Shown: positions 39,149 to 47,389 of the stretch, one piece after another
Layout: each line of letters starts with the position of its first letter
How positions within the stretch are numbered: position 1 is the stretch's first letter
Source: Candidatus Leucobacter sulfamidivorax
GTDB lineage: Bacteria > Actinomycetota > Actinomycetes > Actinomycetales > Microbacteriaceae
DNA length: 64,000 nt
Assembly (NCBI GenBank): GCA_016771945.1
Contig: QZLF01000001.1
Location: 1,321,447-1,385,446 of the forward strand
Reading direction: 5' to 3'
The notes under the pieces: model-generated
Seen by the model: the letters and a program-made list of their open reading frames with translations, nothing else
Told to the model about the DNA's origin: nothing
Database searches by the model: none
Made by a program: the position numbers and the translations under genes

Positions 39149-39397
39149 ATGAAGACCGAGATCCACCCCGAGTACAACGCCATCGTCTTCCGCGACCTGG
39201 CTTCGGGCGAGACCTTCCTCACCCGCTCCACGCTGACCAGCGAGAAGACCATCGAGCTCGACGGCGAGACCTACCCGGTGATCGACGTCGAGATCTCGAG
39301 CGCCTCGCACCCGTTCTACACGGGCAAGCAGCGCATCCTCGACTCGGCCGGCCGCGTCGAGAAGTTCAACCAGCGCTTCAAGGGCTTCGGCGCGTAA
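39149..39397 (+). CDS. rpmE2: 50S ribosomal protein L31 type B
   Basis: 82 residues beginning [21 protein letters not shown], with [27 protein letters not shown] at the end. It has no CxxC zinc motif, so it is the zinc-independent type often induced under zinc limitation; no Zur box was recognised. Start has TAAGGA upstream. A TAAAGT hexamer lies about 85 bases before the start, giving a structured leader with TGCGG-TAACT-CCGCA. Confidence 0.96.
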   Translation: MKTEIHPEYNAIVFRDLASGETFLTRSTLTSEKTIELDGETYPVIDVEISSASHPFYTGKQRILDSAGRVEKFNQRFKGFGA

Positions 39398-39413
39398 GCA
39401 CCGGGGTTCGAGA

Positions 39414-39443
39414 CGAAAGGGCGGGGGAGACCCCGCCCTTTCG
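39414..39443. terminator. strong hairpin between convergent genes
   Basis: A perfect 13-bp stem, CGAAAGGGCGGGG (39414-39426) with its complement (39431-39443), loop GAGA. Positioned between the 3' ends of rpmE2 and the exonuclease gene. No downstream T-run, though the stem itself ends in TTTCG; likely bidirectional. Confidence 0.75.
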
Positions 39444-39459
39444 CGTTCCCGAGAGGCCG

Positions 39460-40158
39460 TCAGCGCACCGGCCACGCCCCGTCGGCCACGAAGTTCGGAT
39501 CGCGCACGCGGCGCGTGTACTCCTGGAAGTTCTCCGCCTGCGCAGCCGCCCAGGCGATCTGCGCGTCGTGCAGCGCCGTGACCTCCTCGGGCAGCACGTG
39601 GGCGAAGCGGCGGGCGAGGGCCTGGGCCACCCGACCGGCCGCGATCGCGTCCTCGCCGGCGTCGTGGGCGCCGTCGAGCGGCACCCCGTAGTGGGCCGCG
39701 ACCACCTCGAGAGTGCGCTTGCCCTTGCGGTAGCGGTCGAACTGCTTGTCGAGGACCAGCGGATCGATCACCGGCGACGGCGTGCCCGGCCAGGCGAGGC
39801 CGTGGCGGGCCGTCTCGGCGCGGAGCAGGCTGAGGTCGAAGGGCGCGTTGTAGGCGACGATGGGGAAGCCGCGCTCGAGCATGGCGCCGAGCTGCTCGAG
39901 GATCTGCGAGACGCCGACTGGGGCCGCCACCCCGCTGGCCCGGGCCACCTCGGTCGTGATGCCGTGCACCCTGGCCGCGGCCTCGGGGATCTCGACGCCG
40001 GGATCGATCAGCCAGTCGTAGCGCTCCACGACCTCGCCGCCCCCGCCCAGCAGGGCGATCGTGCTGCTCACGATGCGGGCGCCGGAGGTGTCGACGCCGG
40101 TGGTCTCGGTGTCGAACACGGCGAGGTTCTCGGCCCAGAGGGGGAGCGCTTGCGTCAC
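39460..40158 (-). CDS. 3'-5' exonuclease (DnaQ/DEDD family)
   Basis: 232 residues. Exo I LAVFDTETTGVDTSGARIV (Asp-x-Glu), Exo II FPIVAYNAPFDLSLLRAE with the conserved Asp, Exo III GAHDAGEDAIAAGRVAQAL (His...Asp, the DEDDh type). Similar to the proofreading subunit of DNA polymerase III but stand-alone. GTG 40158 has AAAGGA eight bases upstream. A repair or nucleotide-recycling role is likely. Confidence 0.9.
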   Translation of the reverse strand: MTQALPLWAENLAVFDTETTGVDTSGARIVSSTIALLGGGGEVVERYDWLIDPGVEIPEAAARVHGITTEVARASGVAAPVGVSQILEQLGAMLERGFPIVAYNAPFDLSLLRAETARHGLAWPGTPSPVIDPLVLDKQFDRYRKGKRTLEVVAAHYGVPLDGAHDAGEDAIAAGRVAQALARRFAHVLPEEVTALHDAQIAWAAAQAENFQEYTRRVRDPNFVADGAWPVR

Positions 40159-40269
40159 GGGCTGTCCTTTCGTCCCCCTCAGCGTATCCGCAGCCGCCGA
40201 CGCGCGGGGACGGGTCCCGCATCGGCGGATCCGCACGCGCGCCGCGGGCCGCCTCTCAGGGCGCGTCGG

Positions 40270-40275
40270 TAGACT
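40270..40275 (+). promoter_or_regulatory. -10 of a leaderless transcript
   Basis: TAGACT ends six bases before GTG 40282, so transcription is expected to start at the start codon of the hydrolase gene. No Shine-Dalgarno is present there. Confidence 0.5.
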
Positions 40276-40281
40276 CGCGGC

Positions 40282-41187
40282 GTGGATGAGCTGCTGGTCG
40301 AGACGCTGGGCACGAGCACTCGGGCCTGGCAGTACGGCGATGCCGACGGGGCGCCGCTGGTGCTCGTGCACGGCTTCCGGGGCGACCATCACGGCCTCGC
40401 GGGCATCGCGCGGGCGGCGGCCGAGCGGCTGCCGGGCGTGCGGGCGATCGTGCCCGATCTGCCGGGCTTCGGGGCGACGCCGCCGGTTCCCGGCCGCGAG
40501 CACGATCTCGACCTCTACGGCGAGTGGCTGCGCGCCCTCGTCGCCGGGCTCGGCGCCGGTCCCGGCGCCTCCGGGCACGCGATCCTCGGCCACTCCTTCG
40601 GCTCGCTCGTCGTCGCGAACGCCGTCGCGGGCGGGCTCGCACCGAGCCGCGCGATCCTCGTGAACCCGATCTCCTCGCCGGCGCTCGAGGGCCCGCAGGC
40701 CGTGCTCACGAGGCTCGCCATCGGGTACTACCGCGCCGCCGACGTGTTGCCCGAGCGGCCCGCGCGAGCGTTGCTCGGCCACCCGGCGATCGTGCGCACG
40801 ATGAGCGAGGTCATGGCGAAGACCGGCGACCGCGAGCTGCGGCGCTGGATCCACGGTCAGCACCGCGACCACTTCAGCGACTTCAGCGACACCTCGACGC
40901 TGCTCGGGGCCTTCCGCGCCTCCGTCTCGCACACCGTGACCGAGTACGCGGAGGCCTTCGACATGCCGACCCTGATCATCGCGGGGGAGCGGGACGACAT
41001 CGCTCCGCTTCCGGCCCAGCTCGCCCTGCACCGGCGCGTCCCGGGTTCGCGCTTCCGCGTGCTGCCGGGCGTCGGCCATCTCGTCCACTACGAGACGGTC
41101 GGGGACGCGGCCGACGAGATCGCGGCCTTTCTGCGCGCGGCCGTGCCGGCGGAGAAGGCTCCGAAGGAAAGGGCCCTGACGCGGTGA
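40282..41187 (+). CDS. alpha/beta hydrolase
   Basis: 301 residues with the canonical fold: oxyanion segment LVLVHGFRGDHHGLAGIAR, nucleophile elbow ILGHSFGSLVVANAV, acid region LIIAGERDDIAPL and late His in LPGVGHLVHYETV. The cap domain is mostly helical. Substrate unknown. Followed, with a four-base GTGA overlap, by a SpoU methyltransferase, so the two are co-translated. Confidence 0.88.
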   Translation: MDELLVETLGTSTRAWQYGDADGAPLVLVHGFRGDHHGLAGIARAAAERLPGVRAIVPDLPGFGATPPVPGREHDLDLYGEWLRALVAGLGAGPGASGHAILGHSFGSLVVANAVAGGLAPSRAILVNPISSPALEGPQAVLTRLAIGYYRAADVLPERPARALLGHPAIVRTMSEVMAKTGDRELRRWIHGQHRDHFSDFSDTSTLLGAFRASVSHTVTEYAEAFDMPTLIIAGERDDIAPLPAQLALHRRVPGSRFRVLPGVGHLVHYETVGDAADEIAAFLRAAVPAEKAPKERALTR

Positions 41188-42056
41188 GGATCCACCGCAT
41201 CGACGACCCCCGCGATCCCGCGCTCGTCGACTACACCGGCCTGACCGATGTCGCGCTGCGACGCGTCCGCGAACCCGCGGAGGGGCTCTACCTCGCGGAG
41301 TCCGCGAAGGTCATCGAGCGTGCGCTGGCCGCGGGGCACCGGCCGCGCTCCCTGCTGCTCCTCGAGGAGTGGCTGCCGGGCGTCGAGCCGCTGCTCGCGG
41401 ACCATCCGGACGTGCCCGTCTACGTGGGGGAGACGGCCGCGCTCGAGGCCGTCACCGGATTCCACATGCACCGCGGCGCGCTCGCCTCGATGCACCGGCC
41501 CGATCCGCTCGACCCCCTCGAGCTGCTCGCCGCCTCACGCCGCGTCGTGGTGCTCGAGGACCTGGCGGATCACACGAACGTCGGAGCGATCTTCCGCTCG
41601 GTGGCCGCGCTCGGCGCCGATGCGGTACTGCTCACACCCGGCTGCGCCGATCCGCTCTACCGTCGCGCGGTGCGCGTGAGCATGGCCGCGGTGCTGCAGG
41701 TGCCGTGGGCGCGGCTCCCGGAGTGGCGGGAGGCCGGGCCGATGATCCGGGACGCCGGCTACGAGCTGGCCGCCTTCGCGCTGCGCGAGGACGCCGAGGA
41801 TCTCGCCGACTTCGCGGCACGGCCACCGGAACGGCTGGCGCTGCTCTTCGGCACCGAGGGGGAGGGACTCAGCCGCCGCGCCCTCGCCTCGGCGACGCGC
41901 TGCGTGACGATCCCCATGGAGCACGGCGTCGACTCGCTGAACGTGGCCACGGCCGCCGCCGTGGCGCTGTGGGCGGTGCGCGCGGGGGAGGCCAACGCCG
42001 GGGAGCAGGCAGGGGAGCGACCGGGAGAGCGTCCCGCGAAGGCGGTGAGACCATGA
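41184..42056 (+). CDS. TrmH/SpoU-family RNA methyltransferase
   Basis: 290 residues. SPOUT trefoil-knot motifs: motif 1 LADHTNVGAIFRSVAALGADAVLL, motif 2 LALLFGTEGEGLSRRAL, motif 3 CVTIPMEHGVDSLNVATAAAVALW. N-terminal substrate-binding domain (GLYLAESAKVIERALAAGH). Modifies tRNA or rRNA by 2'-O-methylation; the target is unknown. Overlaps genes on both sides by four bases. Confidence 0.93.
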   Translation: MRIHRIDDPRDPALVDYTGLTDVALRRVREPAEGLYLAESAKVIERALAAGHRPRSLLLLEEWLPGVEPLLADHPDVPVYVGETAALEAVTGFHMHRGALASMHRPDPLDPLELLAASRRVVVLEDLADHTNVGAIFRSVAALGADAVLLTPGCADPLYRRAVRVSMAAVLQVPWARLPEWREAGPMIRDAGYELAAFALREDAEDLADFAARPPERLALLFGTEGEGLSRRALASATRCVTIPMEHGVDSLNVATAAAVALWAVRAGEANAGEQAGERPGERPAKAVRP

Positions 42057-42871
42057 GCGGCATGTCGCCGAGCGGAACGGTCGGCCGGGGGAGAGCCCTC
42101 ATCATCGCGATCGTGGCCCTCGCGGTCGGCGGCCTCTCCTTCGCGGTCGGCGTGGGGAGCCTCCTCGGGCAGCGCGCGGAGGCGAGCGTGCTCGACGCCT
42201 CGGATTTCACGATGGATCCGCCCGCGCCGCTCAGCCTCGTCTCGACCTGGTCGGTCGCCGCCGCGCTGCTCGTGCTCGCGCTCATCGCCTGGGCGGTGCA
42301 CGGCTTCGCCCGCGGCCTCTGGCTGTTCGTCTTCTCGCTCGGCGCGATCGCCGTCTCGCAGCTGCTGAAGCAGCGCGTGCTGTCCCGCCCCGACTTCTTC
42401 GACCTCGACGCCCCGAACACATTCCCGAGCGGGCATATGACCGTCTTCGCGGTCGTCGCCGGCGGGCTGATCTGGGCGGCCTCCGTGAACTGGCGCGGTC
42501 TCGCGGCGGTCGCGGGCGCCGTGCTCATGGGCGCCGTGTCCTGGCAGCTGCTCGCCTACGGCTGGCACCGGCCGAGCGACGTGCTGGGCGCGCAGGCGCT
42601 CGGCCTCGCCGCATTCGCCCTCGCGGCGCTGCTGCGCCCGCCGCGGCGCGCCCGCACGGTGCGGCTGCCGGGATCCGCCTCCGTCGGCGCGAACCGGGTG
42701 CTGGGCTGGGTGCTCGCGCTGGGCGGCATCGCCCTGGTGCTCGGCGGGATCGCGATGGCGCTCATCGCGGCGTCGTCGCGCTCGGACGATCTGCTGCTCA
42801 CCGCGGGGGAGGTCGCGCTCGTCGGCACTGCCGCGCTGACCGCGAGACTCATGGTCGCCGTCGCGAGGTGA
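42053..42871 (+). CDS. PAP2-family membrane phosphatase
   Basis: 272 residues with five or six hydrophobic helices. PAP2 motifs: KQRVLSRPDFF (start), FPSGHMTVFAVV (PSGH) and AYGWHRPSDVLGAQALG (His-x-x-x-Asp). The first motif is a degenerate KxxxxxxRP form. Likely acts on lipid phosphates or undecaprenyl pyrophosphate at the outer membrane face. The C-terminal part adds two further helices. ATG overlaps the SpoU stop. Confidence 0.88.
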   Translation: MSGMSPSGTVGRGRALIIAIVALAVGGLSFAVGVGSLLGQRAEASVLDASDFTMDPPAPLSLVSTWSVAAALLVLALIAWAVHGFARGLWLFVFSLGAIAVSQLLKQRVLSRPDFFDLDAPNTFPSGHMTVFAVVAGGLIWAASVNWRGLAAVAGAVLMGAVSWQLLAYGWHRPSDVLGAQALGLAAFALAALLRPPRRARTVRLPGSASVGANRVLGWVLALGGIALVLGGIAMALIAASSRSDDLLLTAGEVALVGTAALTARLMVAVAR

Positions 42872-42902
42872 TCGTCGAGCGCCGGGCGGCCGCTCCGCGG
42901 GT

Positions 42903-43409
42903 TCAGCGGATCGGCGCCCCGTCGGCGTCCGCGAACCGATCGCACTCCGCGGCGCCGGTGAGCCGCTCCCTGATGCTGTCGGTGATTCCTGCGAGCTGAT
43001 CGAGCTGCTCGGGCGTGAGCGCGTCGACGACCAGATGGCGGGCCGTCTCGAGATGACCCCGCATGGCCTGCACGAGGGCGCGATTCCCCGCGGAGGTGAG
43101 CCGCACATCGGTGGCGCGCCGATCGGCCGGGCTGGCTGCTCGCTCCACGAGGCCGCGCTTCTCCAGGCGGGAGCACACATGCGAGAGCCTGGGCAGGGTC
43201 GCGTTCGTCGTGCGGGCGAGATCCGACATGCGCTCGGTCCGATCCGGCGCGAACTTGAGCACGCTGAGCACGAGGAACTCGAAGTGCGTCATGTCCGAGT
43301 CCCGCTGCAGCTGGGAATCCAGCGCCACGGGGAGGAGCTGACAGACCGTGACGAGCCCCAGCCACGCGGCGGACTCCTGCTCGTTCATGCGGGCGACCTG
43401 GAATACCAT
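42903..43409 (-). CDS. MarR-family regulator of the adjacent DoxX/dioxygenase genes
   Basis: 168 residues: dimerisation helices (LGLVTVCQLLPVALDSQLQR), winged helix (TERMSDLARTTNATLPRLSH, then VCSRLEKRGLVERAASPADR and TDVRLT wing). M1 at 43409 or the Met at residue 8 (43388) may be the true start. Divergent from doxX with two operator-like repeats in the 90-base gap. By analogy to YodB/CatR/MhqR it may sense quinones or electrophiles; no conserved redox Cys is obvious beyond two scattered Cys (TVCQLL; HVCSRL). Confidence 0.88.
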   Translation of the reverse strand: MVFQVARMNEQESAAWLGLVTVCQLLPVALDSQLQRDSDMTHFEFLVLSVLKFAPDRTERMSDLARTTNATLPRLSHVCSRLEKRGLVERAASPADRRATDVRLTSAGNRALVQAMRGHLETARHLVVDALTPEQLDQLAGITDSIRERLTGAAECDRFADADGAPIR

Positions 43410-43423
43410 GCTTCCACTCTACG

Positions 43424-43480
43424 TTAGTTGTTGCGACAACCAAAATGTGTCAGACTGTTCGATATTAGTTGTTGCGACAA
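43424..43480. promoter_or_regulatory. paired MarR operators
   Basis: TTAGTTGTTGCGACAA occurs twice as a perfect 16-base direct repeat (43424-43439 and 43465-43480), 41 bases centre to centre, about four helical turns. Each holds an imperfect palindrome TTGTTGCGACAA (TTGT...ACAA arms); the first extends to GTTGTTGCGACAAC. They lie 15 and 20 bases from the divergent starts. Strong candidate sites for the MarR protein. Confidence 0.75.
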
Positions 43481-43499
43481 TCATTAGGGGAGGGGCATC

Positions 43500-43871
43500 A
43501 TGCTCATCGCGTACTGGATCGTGGCGGGCCTGCTCGCCGCGGGGTACCTGTTCTTCGGCGGCACGAAGGTGCTGCAGTCCAAGGAGAAGCTGGCCGAGGG
43601 CGGCATGGGGTGGGTCGAGAACGCCCCGGCGTGGGCGGTCAAGATCGTCGGCCTGCTCGAGATCGCGGGGGCGATCGGCCTGATCCTGCCGCCGCTGACG
43701 GGCATCGCCCCGGTACTCGCGCCGATCGCCGCGATCGGTCTCGTCCTGGTGCAGGTCGGCGCGATGATCCTGCACGCCACGCGCGGCGAGTGGAAGGCGC
43801 TCCCGATGAACGCGGTGCTGCTCGTCCTCGCCGCCCTGGTCGCGTGGCTCGGGTTCGCGGTATGGGCGTGA
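43500..43871 (+). CDS. DoxX-family membrane protein (CatD-like)
   Basis: 123 residues, four hydrophobic helices: AYWIVAGLLAAGYLFFGGTKV, VKIVGLLEIAGAIGLILPP, IAPVLAPIAAIGLVLVQVGAMIL, AVLLVLAALVAWLGFAVW. Position 1 of a two-gene operon with a ring-cleavage dioxygenase-like VOC protein; in Bacillus catDE the DoxX-type CatD accompanies catechol-2,3-dioxygenase CatE in quinone resistance. Good AGGGGAGGGG Shine-Dalgarno. Overlaps the next gene by ten bases. Confidence 0.85.
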   Translation: MLIAYWIVAGLLAAGYLFFGGTKVLQSKEKLAEGGMGWVENAPAWAVKIVGLLEIAGAIGLILPPLTGIAPVLAPIAAIGLVLVQVGAMILHATRGEWKALPMNAVLLVLAALVAWLGFAVWA

Positions 43872-44764
43872 GCGCTCCGCCGAGGTGGATGCTCGGCGCG
43901 CTGACCACTCCGGGGGCCGCGCCCGACGGCACGCACATGGACACCGTCGAGCTGCTCGTGCACGACCTCGACGCGATGACGGACTTCTACCGGCAGGCCG
44001 TCACCCTCGACGTGCTCGACCAGTCGGGGCCGACGGCGACGCTCGGCAGCGGCGACGTGCCCTCGATCGTGCTGCGCCAGGGGAGCGACCTGCCCGGCCC
44101 CGATCGGCACGGCGCCGGGCTGTACCACACCGCGATCGTGTTCGAGGATCAGGCCCGGCTCGCCACGGCGCTGGCCTCACTGGCCCGTCACGCCGGCGAG
44201 CGGTTCCAGGGCAGTGCGGACCACTTCGTGAGCGAGGCGTTCTACTTCAGCGATCCCGAGGGCAACGGCCTCGAGGTGTACCGCGACCGGCCCCGCGAGG
44301 AGTGGCGGTACGGCGCGGACGGCGGTGCGCTCATGGGCACGGCTCCGCTCGACCCGAACCGCTACCTGCGGGAGTGGTTCGACCCGGAGGCCGCTGCGGA
44401 GCCGGCCACGGCGGCGATCGGTCACGTCCACCTGCAGGTGGGCGACATTCCCACGGCCCGCCGATTCTACGAGGGGGTCGTCGGCCTCGACGTGATCCTC
44501 GCCGCGGACAGCGCGCTGTTCCTCTCCGCCGGCGGCTACCATCACCACATCGGGATGAACACCTGGCACAGCGCCGGCGCCGGCCCGCGCGCGGCGACCC
44601 TCGGGCTCGGCGACGTTCGTCTGGTCGTGCCGACGCGAGACGATGTGGCGGCGTTGTCCGACCGGCTGCGCCACGGCGGCGTCGAGACGTCCGACGACGG
44701 CCGCACGCTCCATTTCGCCGATCCCTGGGGCACCGTGCTCGCCGTCTCCGCCGAACAGGCGTGA
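43862..44764 (+). CDS. two-domain VOC dioxygenase (CatE-like, catechol 2,3-dioxygenase family)
   Basis: 300 residues with two VOC repeats. N-terminal: MDTVELLVHDLDAMTDFYRQAV, GAGLYHTAIVFED, PEGNGLEVYRDRP; C-terminal: IGHVHLQVGDIPTARRFYEGV, GGYHHHIGMNTWHS, WGTVLAVS. The His in HVHLQV and in YHHHIGMNTW are candidate Fe(II) ligands, with a Glu of GLEVY in the first repeat as the usual third-ligand equivalent. Similar in architecture to CatE/MhqO. ATG 43862 overlaps the DoxX stop. Predicted to open catechol or quinol rings. Confidence 0.82.
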   Translation: MGVSAPPRWMLGALTTPGAAPDGTHMDTVELLVHDLDAMTDFYRQAVTLDVLDQSGPTATLGSGDVPSIVLRQGSDLPGPDRHGAGLYHTAIVFEDQARLATALASLARHAGERFQGSADHFVSEAFYFSDPEGNGLEVYRDRPREEWRYGADGGALMGTAPLDPNRYLREWFDPEAAAEPATAAIGHVHLQVGDIPTARRFYEGVVGLDVILAADSALFLSAGGYHHHIGMNTWHSAGAGPRAATLGLGDVRLVVPTRDDVAALSDRLRHGGVETSDDGRTLHFADPWGTVLAVSAEQA

Positions 44765-44997
44765 CGCGCATTCCGAGCGCTCCGGGCGCCGGACGGGCTC
44801 GATGCCCGGTTCTCCGAGATCCCGGTATTCGCTGATAATCTATATTATGTCAGTTCAAAGTCAGCGCATCCGCATCTCCTGCCTCCTATCGCTCATGAGT
44901 CCTGCGTTGCTGCGGCAGCTGCTTCGAGGCGCTCGAGCAGTTCGCACGCACCTCTCCCCGCCTGCGGGAGACGGCCCGGGCCGAATAGGCTGCTGGC

Positions 44998-45714
44998 GTG
45001 GCAGCCTACGAACGCCCGTACATCGAGCCGGTCGAGTTCCGTGACGATGCGGGCCGCGTCATCGACTACGGCAACCGCTGGACGAGCCTGGGCGGTCCGC
45101 CCGACGAGAGCTATTCGGTCGATGACCATCCGGAGAGGTTCGCTCCCCTGCACACCGTCGCCGAGGCGCTCCTCGAGCATCTCGTGACCGCCTACGAGGT
45201 CGATGTCGACGAAGGGCCTCATGTCATCGCCGACCTGCTGCATCCGCCGGCGGTCACGGATATCGTGCGAGCCGTGCGGCTCACGCCGAAGGACGATGCC
45301 TCCGCTCCCCTGGTGCTCGTGCTGACCGGCTATCCGGGGGTACGGCTGTACGCCGGAGCGCTCTTCACGACCGCCTATCCCTCGTGCGGCTGCGACGCCT
45401 GCGACGAGCGATGGGACGCTGTCGCGGACGAACTCGAATGGCAGACCCTCTCGATCGTCGGCGGAGGATTCGCAGAAGAGGTCAGCGAGCCGCGCCGACC
45501 GAGATGGAGCCTCGGCCGGCATGGATTGGTCCAGGGCATGGGCCAGACCGTCTCCTATCGGCTCCGCGCCCTCGACGGCACGTCCGAGCAGAGCGGTCAG
45601 TCGCGTGCGGAGAGCGTGCCGGCCCCGGTCCTCGAGCAGGCGCAGGCCAGGCTGGGCCTGGTCGCTGCAGCGAACCCCGCGGGCAGCTGGCGGCCCTGGC
45701 CGCCGAGGCGGTGA
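44998..45714 (+). CDS. hypothetical protein, DUF6226-like
   Basis: 238 residues. Conserved-looking N-terminus (YIEPVEFRDDAGRVIDYGNRW) and a central YPSCGCDACDERWDAVADEL with three closely spaced Cys, suggesting a metal or disulfide site. I associate this layout with DUF6226, from memory. GTG 44998 lies six bases after TAGGCT, so a leaderless transcript is likely. The 233-base gap upstream is relatively AT-rich around 44835-44860 and holds no gene. Confidence 0.6.
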   Translation: MAAYERPYIEPVEFRDDAGRVIDYGNRWTSLGGPPDESYSVDDHPERFAPLHTVAEALLEHLVTAYEVDVDEGPHVIADLLHPPAVTDIVRAVRLTPKDDASAPLVLVLTGYPGVRLYAGALFTTAYPSCGCDACDERWDAVADELEWQTLSIVGGGFAEEVSEPRRPRWSLGRHGLVQGMGQTVSYRLRALDGTSEQSGQSRAESVPAPVLEQAQARLGLVAAANPAGSWRPWPPRR

Positions 45715-45749
45715 TCAGGTGCCCAGGCCGGCCGAGCGAACGCGCAGGG

Positions 45750-46397
45750 TCAGGAGACGGGCCCGATGCGCGTGCGCTGGTCGAAATCCGGGCTCACCTC
45801 TGCGCAGCCGGCGAGCGCCAGCTGCAGCCGTTCGTAGAGTGTCCATCCCCTGTCCGTCCATGACTCCGGCCGCTCGGCGTCCAGGCCGTAGCTCTCCCAT
45901 TCGAGATTCCACTCGATCAGCCGCTGTTCGAGCTCCTGGGGAATCGGCAGCTCCCCCGGTTCGCACGGGTAGTGGTCGGAGAACGATTCCCAGAGCGACA
46001 ATCCCCCGGTCCATTCGGGGAACATGCGGATCCGTCTCAGACCGTCGGGCAGCAACAGCGGTTCGCCCCGCATCGATCTCGCGCTCAGGTATCGATCCTG
46101 CATCTGCCTGCGCAAGCGCCACCGGCTGGCGTTCCGTCCGGGCCGGTCGCGGTAGTCCGTGCCGGAGATCCAGTTCAAGCCCGGGCCCTGAGCCTCGAGC
46201 ACTACCGCGAGCGACCAGAGCAACTCGTTCCGCCTCGACAGCATCTCGGCCGCCTCGAGGGCCTGCTCGACAGAGCAATCGGTGATCGCGTGCACCGTGA
46301 CCGCGTTCGTTGTTCCCTCGTAGACGAAGACCCGGAACGTCGGATCGTGCCGATCGAAGACGGTGTCATGCTCATCGACCTGCTCGACCTTCATCAC
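45750..46397 (-). CDS. hypothetical protein
   Basis: 215 residues, unrecognised. N-terminal half reads as beta strands (FRVFVYEGTTNAVTVHAITDCSVEQALEAAEML), then Trp-rich helices (LLWSLAVVLEAQGPGLNWISGTDYRDRPG) and a C-terminal acidic helical part (IPQELEQRLIEWNLEWESYG; GWTLYERLQLALAGC). No signal peptide, membrane helix or motif. A multiple of aromatic residues in context argues that it is a real gene; function unknown. Confidence 0.55.
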   Translation of the reverse strand: MMKVEQVDEHDTVFDRHDPTFRVFVYEGTTNAVTVHAITDCSVEQALEAAEMLSRRNELLWSLAVVLEAQGPGLNWISGTDYRDRPGRNASRWRLRRQMQDRYLSARSMRGEPLLLPDGLRRIRMFPEWTGGLSLWESFSDHYPCEPGELPIPQELEQRLIEWNLEWESYGLDAERPESWTDRGWTLYERLQLALAGCAEVSPDFDQRTRIGPVS

Positions 46398-46463
46398 GGT
46401 TCGAGCCTACGCTCAGAGGATCGCCGGGAAACGCGAGACCGAGCTTCAAGGGAGAACACCGCG

Positions 46464-47033
46464 ATGAGACCGCTTCGATACTCGATCAACACCACGCTCG
46501 ACGGCTGCGTCCATCACGAGGCGGGGATCGCGCCGGACGAGGAGTCGATGCGCTACTGGACCGCCGAGATGGCGCGTGCCGATGCCCTGCTCCTCGGCCG
46601 GGTGACCTACGAGATGATGGAGTCTGCGTGGCGGAGGCCGGCCACGGGCGCGTGGCCCGACTGGATGGACGAGTGGGAGATCCCGTTCGCCGAGGCCATC
46701 GACGGGGCGAGGAAGCACGTCGTGTCGAGCACGCTGGACCGGGTCGACTGGAACGCCGAACTGGTGCGAGGCGACCTGGCGCAGGCGGTCCAGCGGCTCA
46801 AGGAGGAGCCGGGCGAGGGTCTGTGGGTGGGCGGGGTGACACTCCCCCTCGCCTTGGCGGATCTGGGCCTGATCGACGAGTACGAGTTCCTCGTGCAACC
46901 GGTTCTCGCCGGACACGGGCCGACGCTGCTCGCAGGGCTCCGCGAGCGCATCCGGCTGGAGCTCGTGGATCGCCGGGAGTTCCGGTCGGGGGCGGTCGTG
47001 ATGCGATACCGGCCCGTCGAAGCACGCAGCTAG
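46464..47033 (+). CDS. RibD C-terminal/dihydrofolate reductase-like protein
   Basis: 189 residues of the RibD-C (DHFR-like) fold: MRPLRYSINTTLDGCVHHEAG, ARADALLLGRVTYEMMESAW, KHVVSSTLDRVDWNAELVRG, EPGEGLWVGGVTLPLALADL, LGLIDEYEFLVQPVLAGHGP. It probably binds NADPH; the substrate is unknown and these proteins are not the housekeeping DHFR. Good Shine-Dalgarno (AAGGGAG). A distant paralogue lies at 52434-53090. Confidence 0.85.
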   Translation: MRPLRYSINTTLDGCVHHEAGIAPDEESMRYWTAEMARADALLLGRVTYEMMESAWRRPATGAWPDWMDEWEIPFAEAIDGARKHVVSSTLDRVDWNAELVRGDLAQAVQRLKEEPGEGLWVGGVTLPLALADLGLIDEYEFLVQPVLAGHGPTLLAGLRERIRLELVDRREFRSGAVVMRYRPVEARS

Positions 47034-47389
47034 ACGAGAAACGAGAAGACGAACGTGGCGACGGAGAGCGCGAGCATGCCGAGGCAGTTCAGCCGGAACG
47101 ACTGTCCGAGGTAGCGCGCCCTGAGGTGCGCGACGGCGGCGCATACGAAGTACGCGACCACCCCGGCATTTGCCGCGAGGCCGACCCCGGGAACCCAGAT
47201 CCCGACGATCAGCCCGGCGACAGCGAGGGTCTTGATCGCAATGAGCGTCCACCACCAGTCGCGCGGGAAGCGCACCCCGTCGAGGCACTCGCGGATGAAC
47301 CTCGGCGGGCGGATCGAGGCGACGGCGTCGAAGAGCAGCACCGCGGGCAGCGGGATCGGGAGCCACCAGAGCTCGGGAACGAGATTCAT
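47030..47389 (-). CDS. DoxX-like membrane protein
   Basis: 119 residues with four hydrophobic stretches (IPLPAVLLFDAVASI; WWTLIAIKTLAVAGLIVGIWV; LAANAGVVAYFVCAAVAHL; CLGMLALSVATFVFSFLV) and the HLRARYLG motif near helix 3 typical of DoxX-type proteins. Its ATG overlaps the stop of the tetR gene, so the regulator is translated first and the pair is one unit. Substrate unknown. Confidence 0.75.
   Translation of the reverse strand: MNLVPELWWLPIPLPAVLLFDAVASIRPPRFIRECLDGVRFPRDWWWTLIAIKTLAVAGLIVGIWVPGVGLAANAGVVAYFVCAAVAHLRARYLGQSFRLNCLGMLALSVATFVFSFLV

Noticed and set aside
44830-44866. CGCTGA/TCAGCG inverted repeat in an AT-rich gap as terminator or operator
   Set aside because: Six-base arms with a 25-base loop and no U-tract; too weak to support either.
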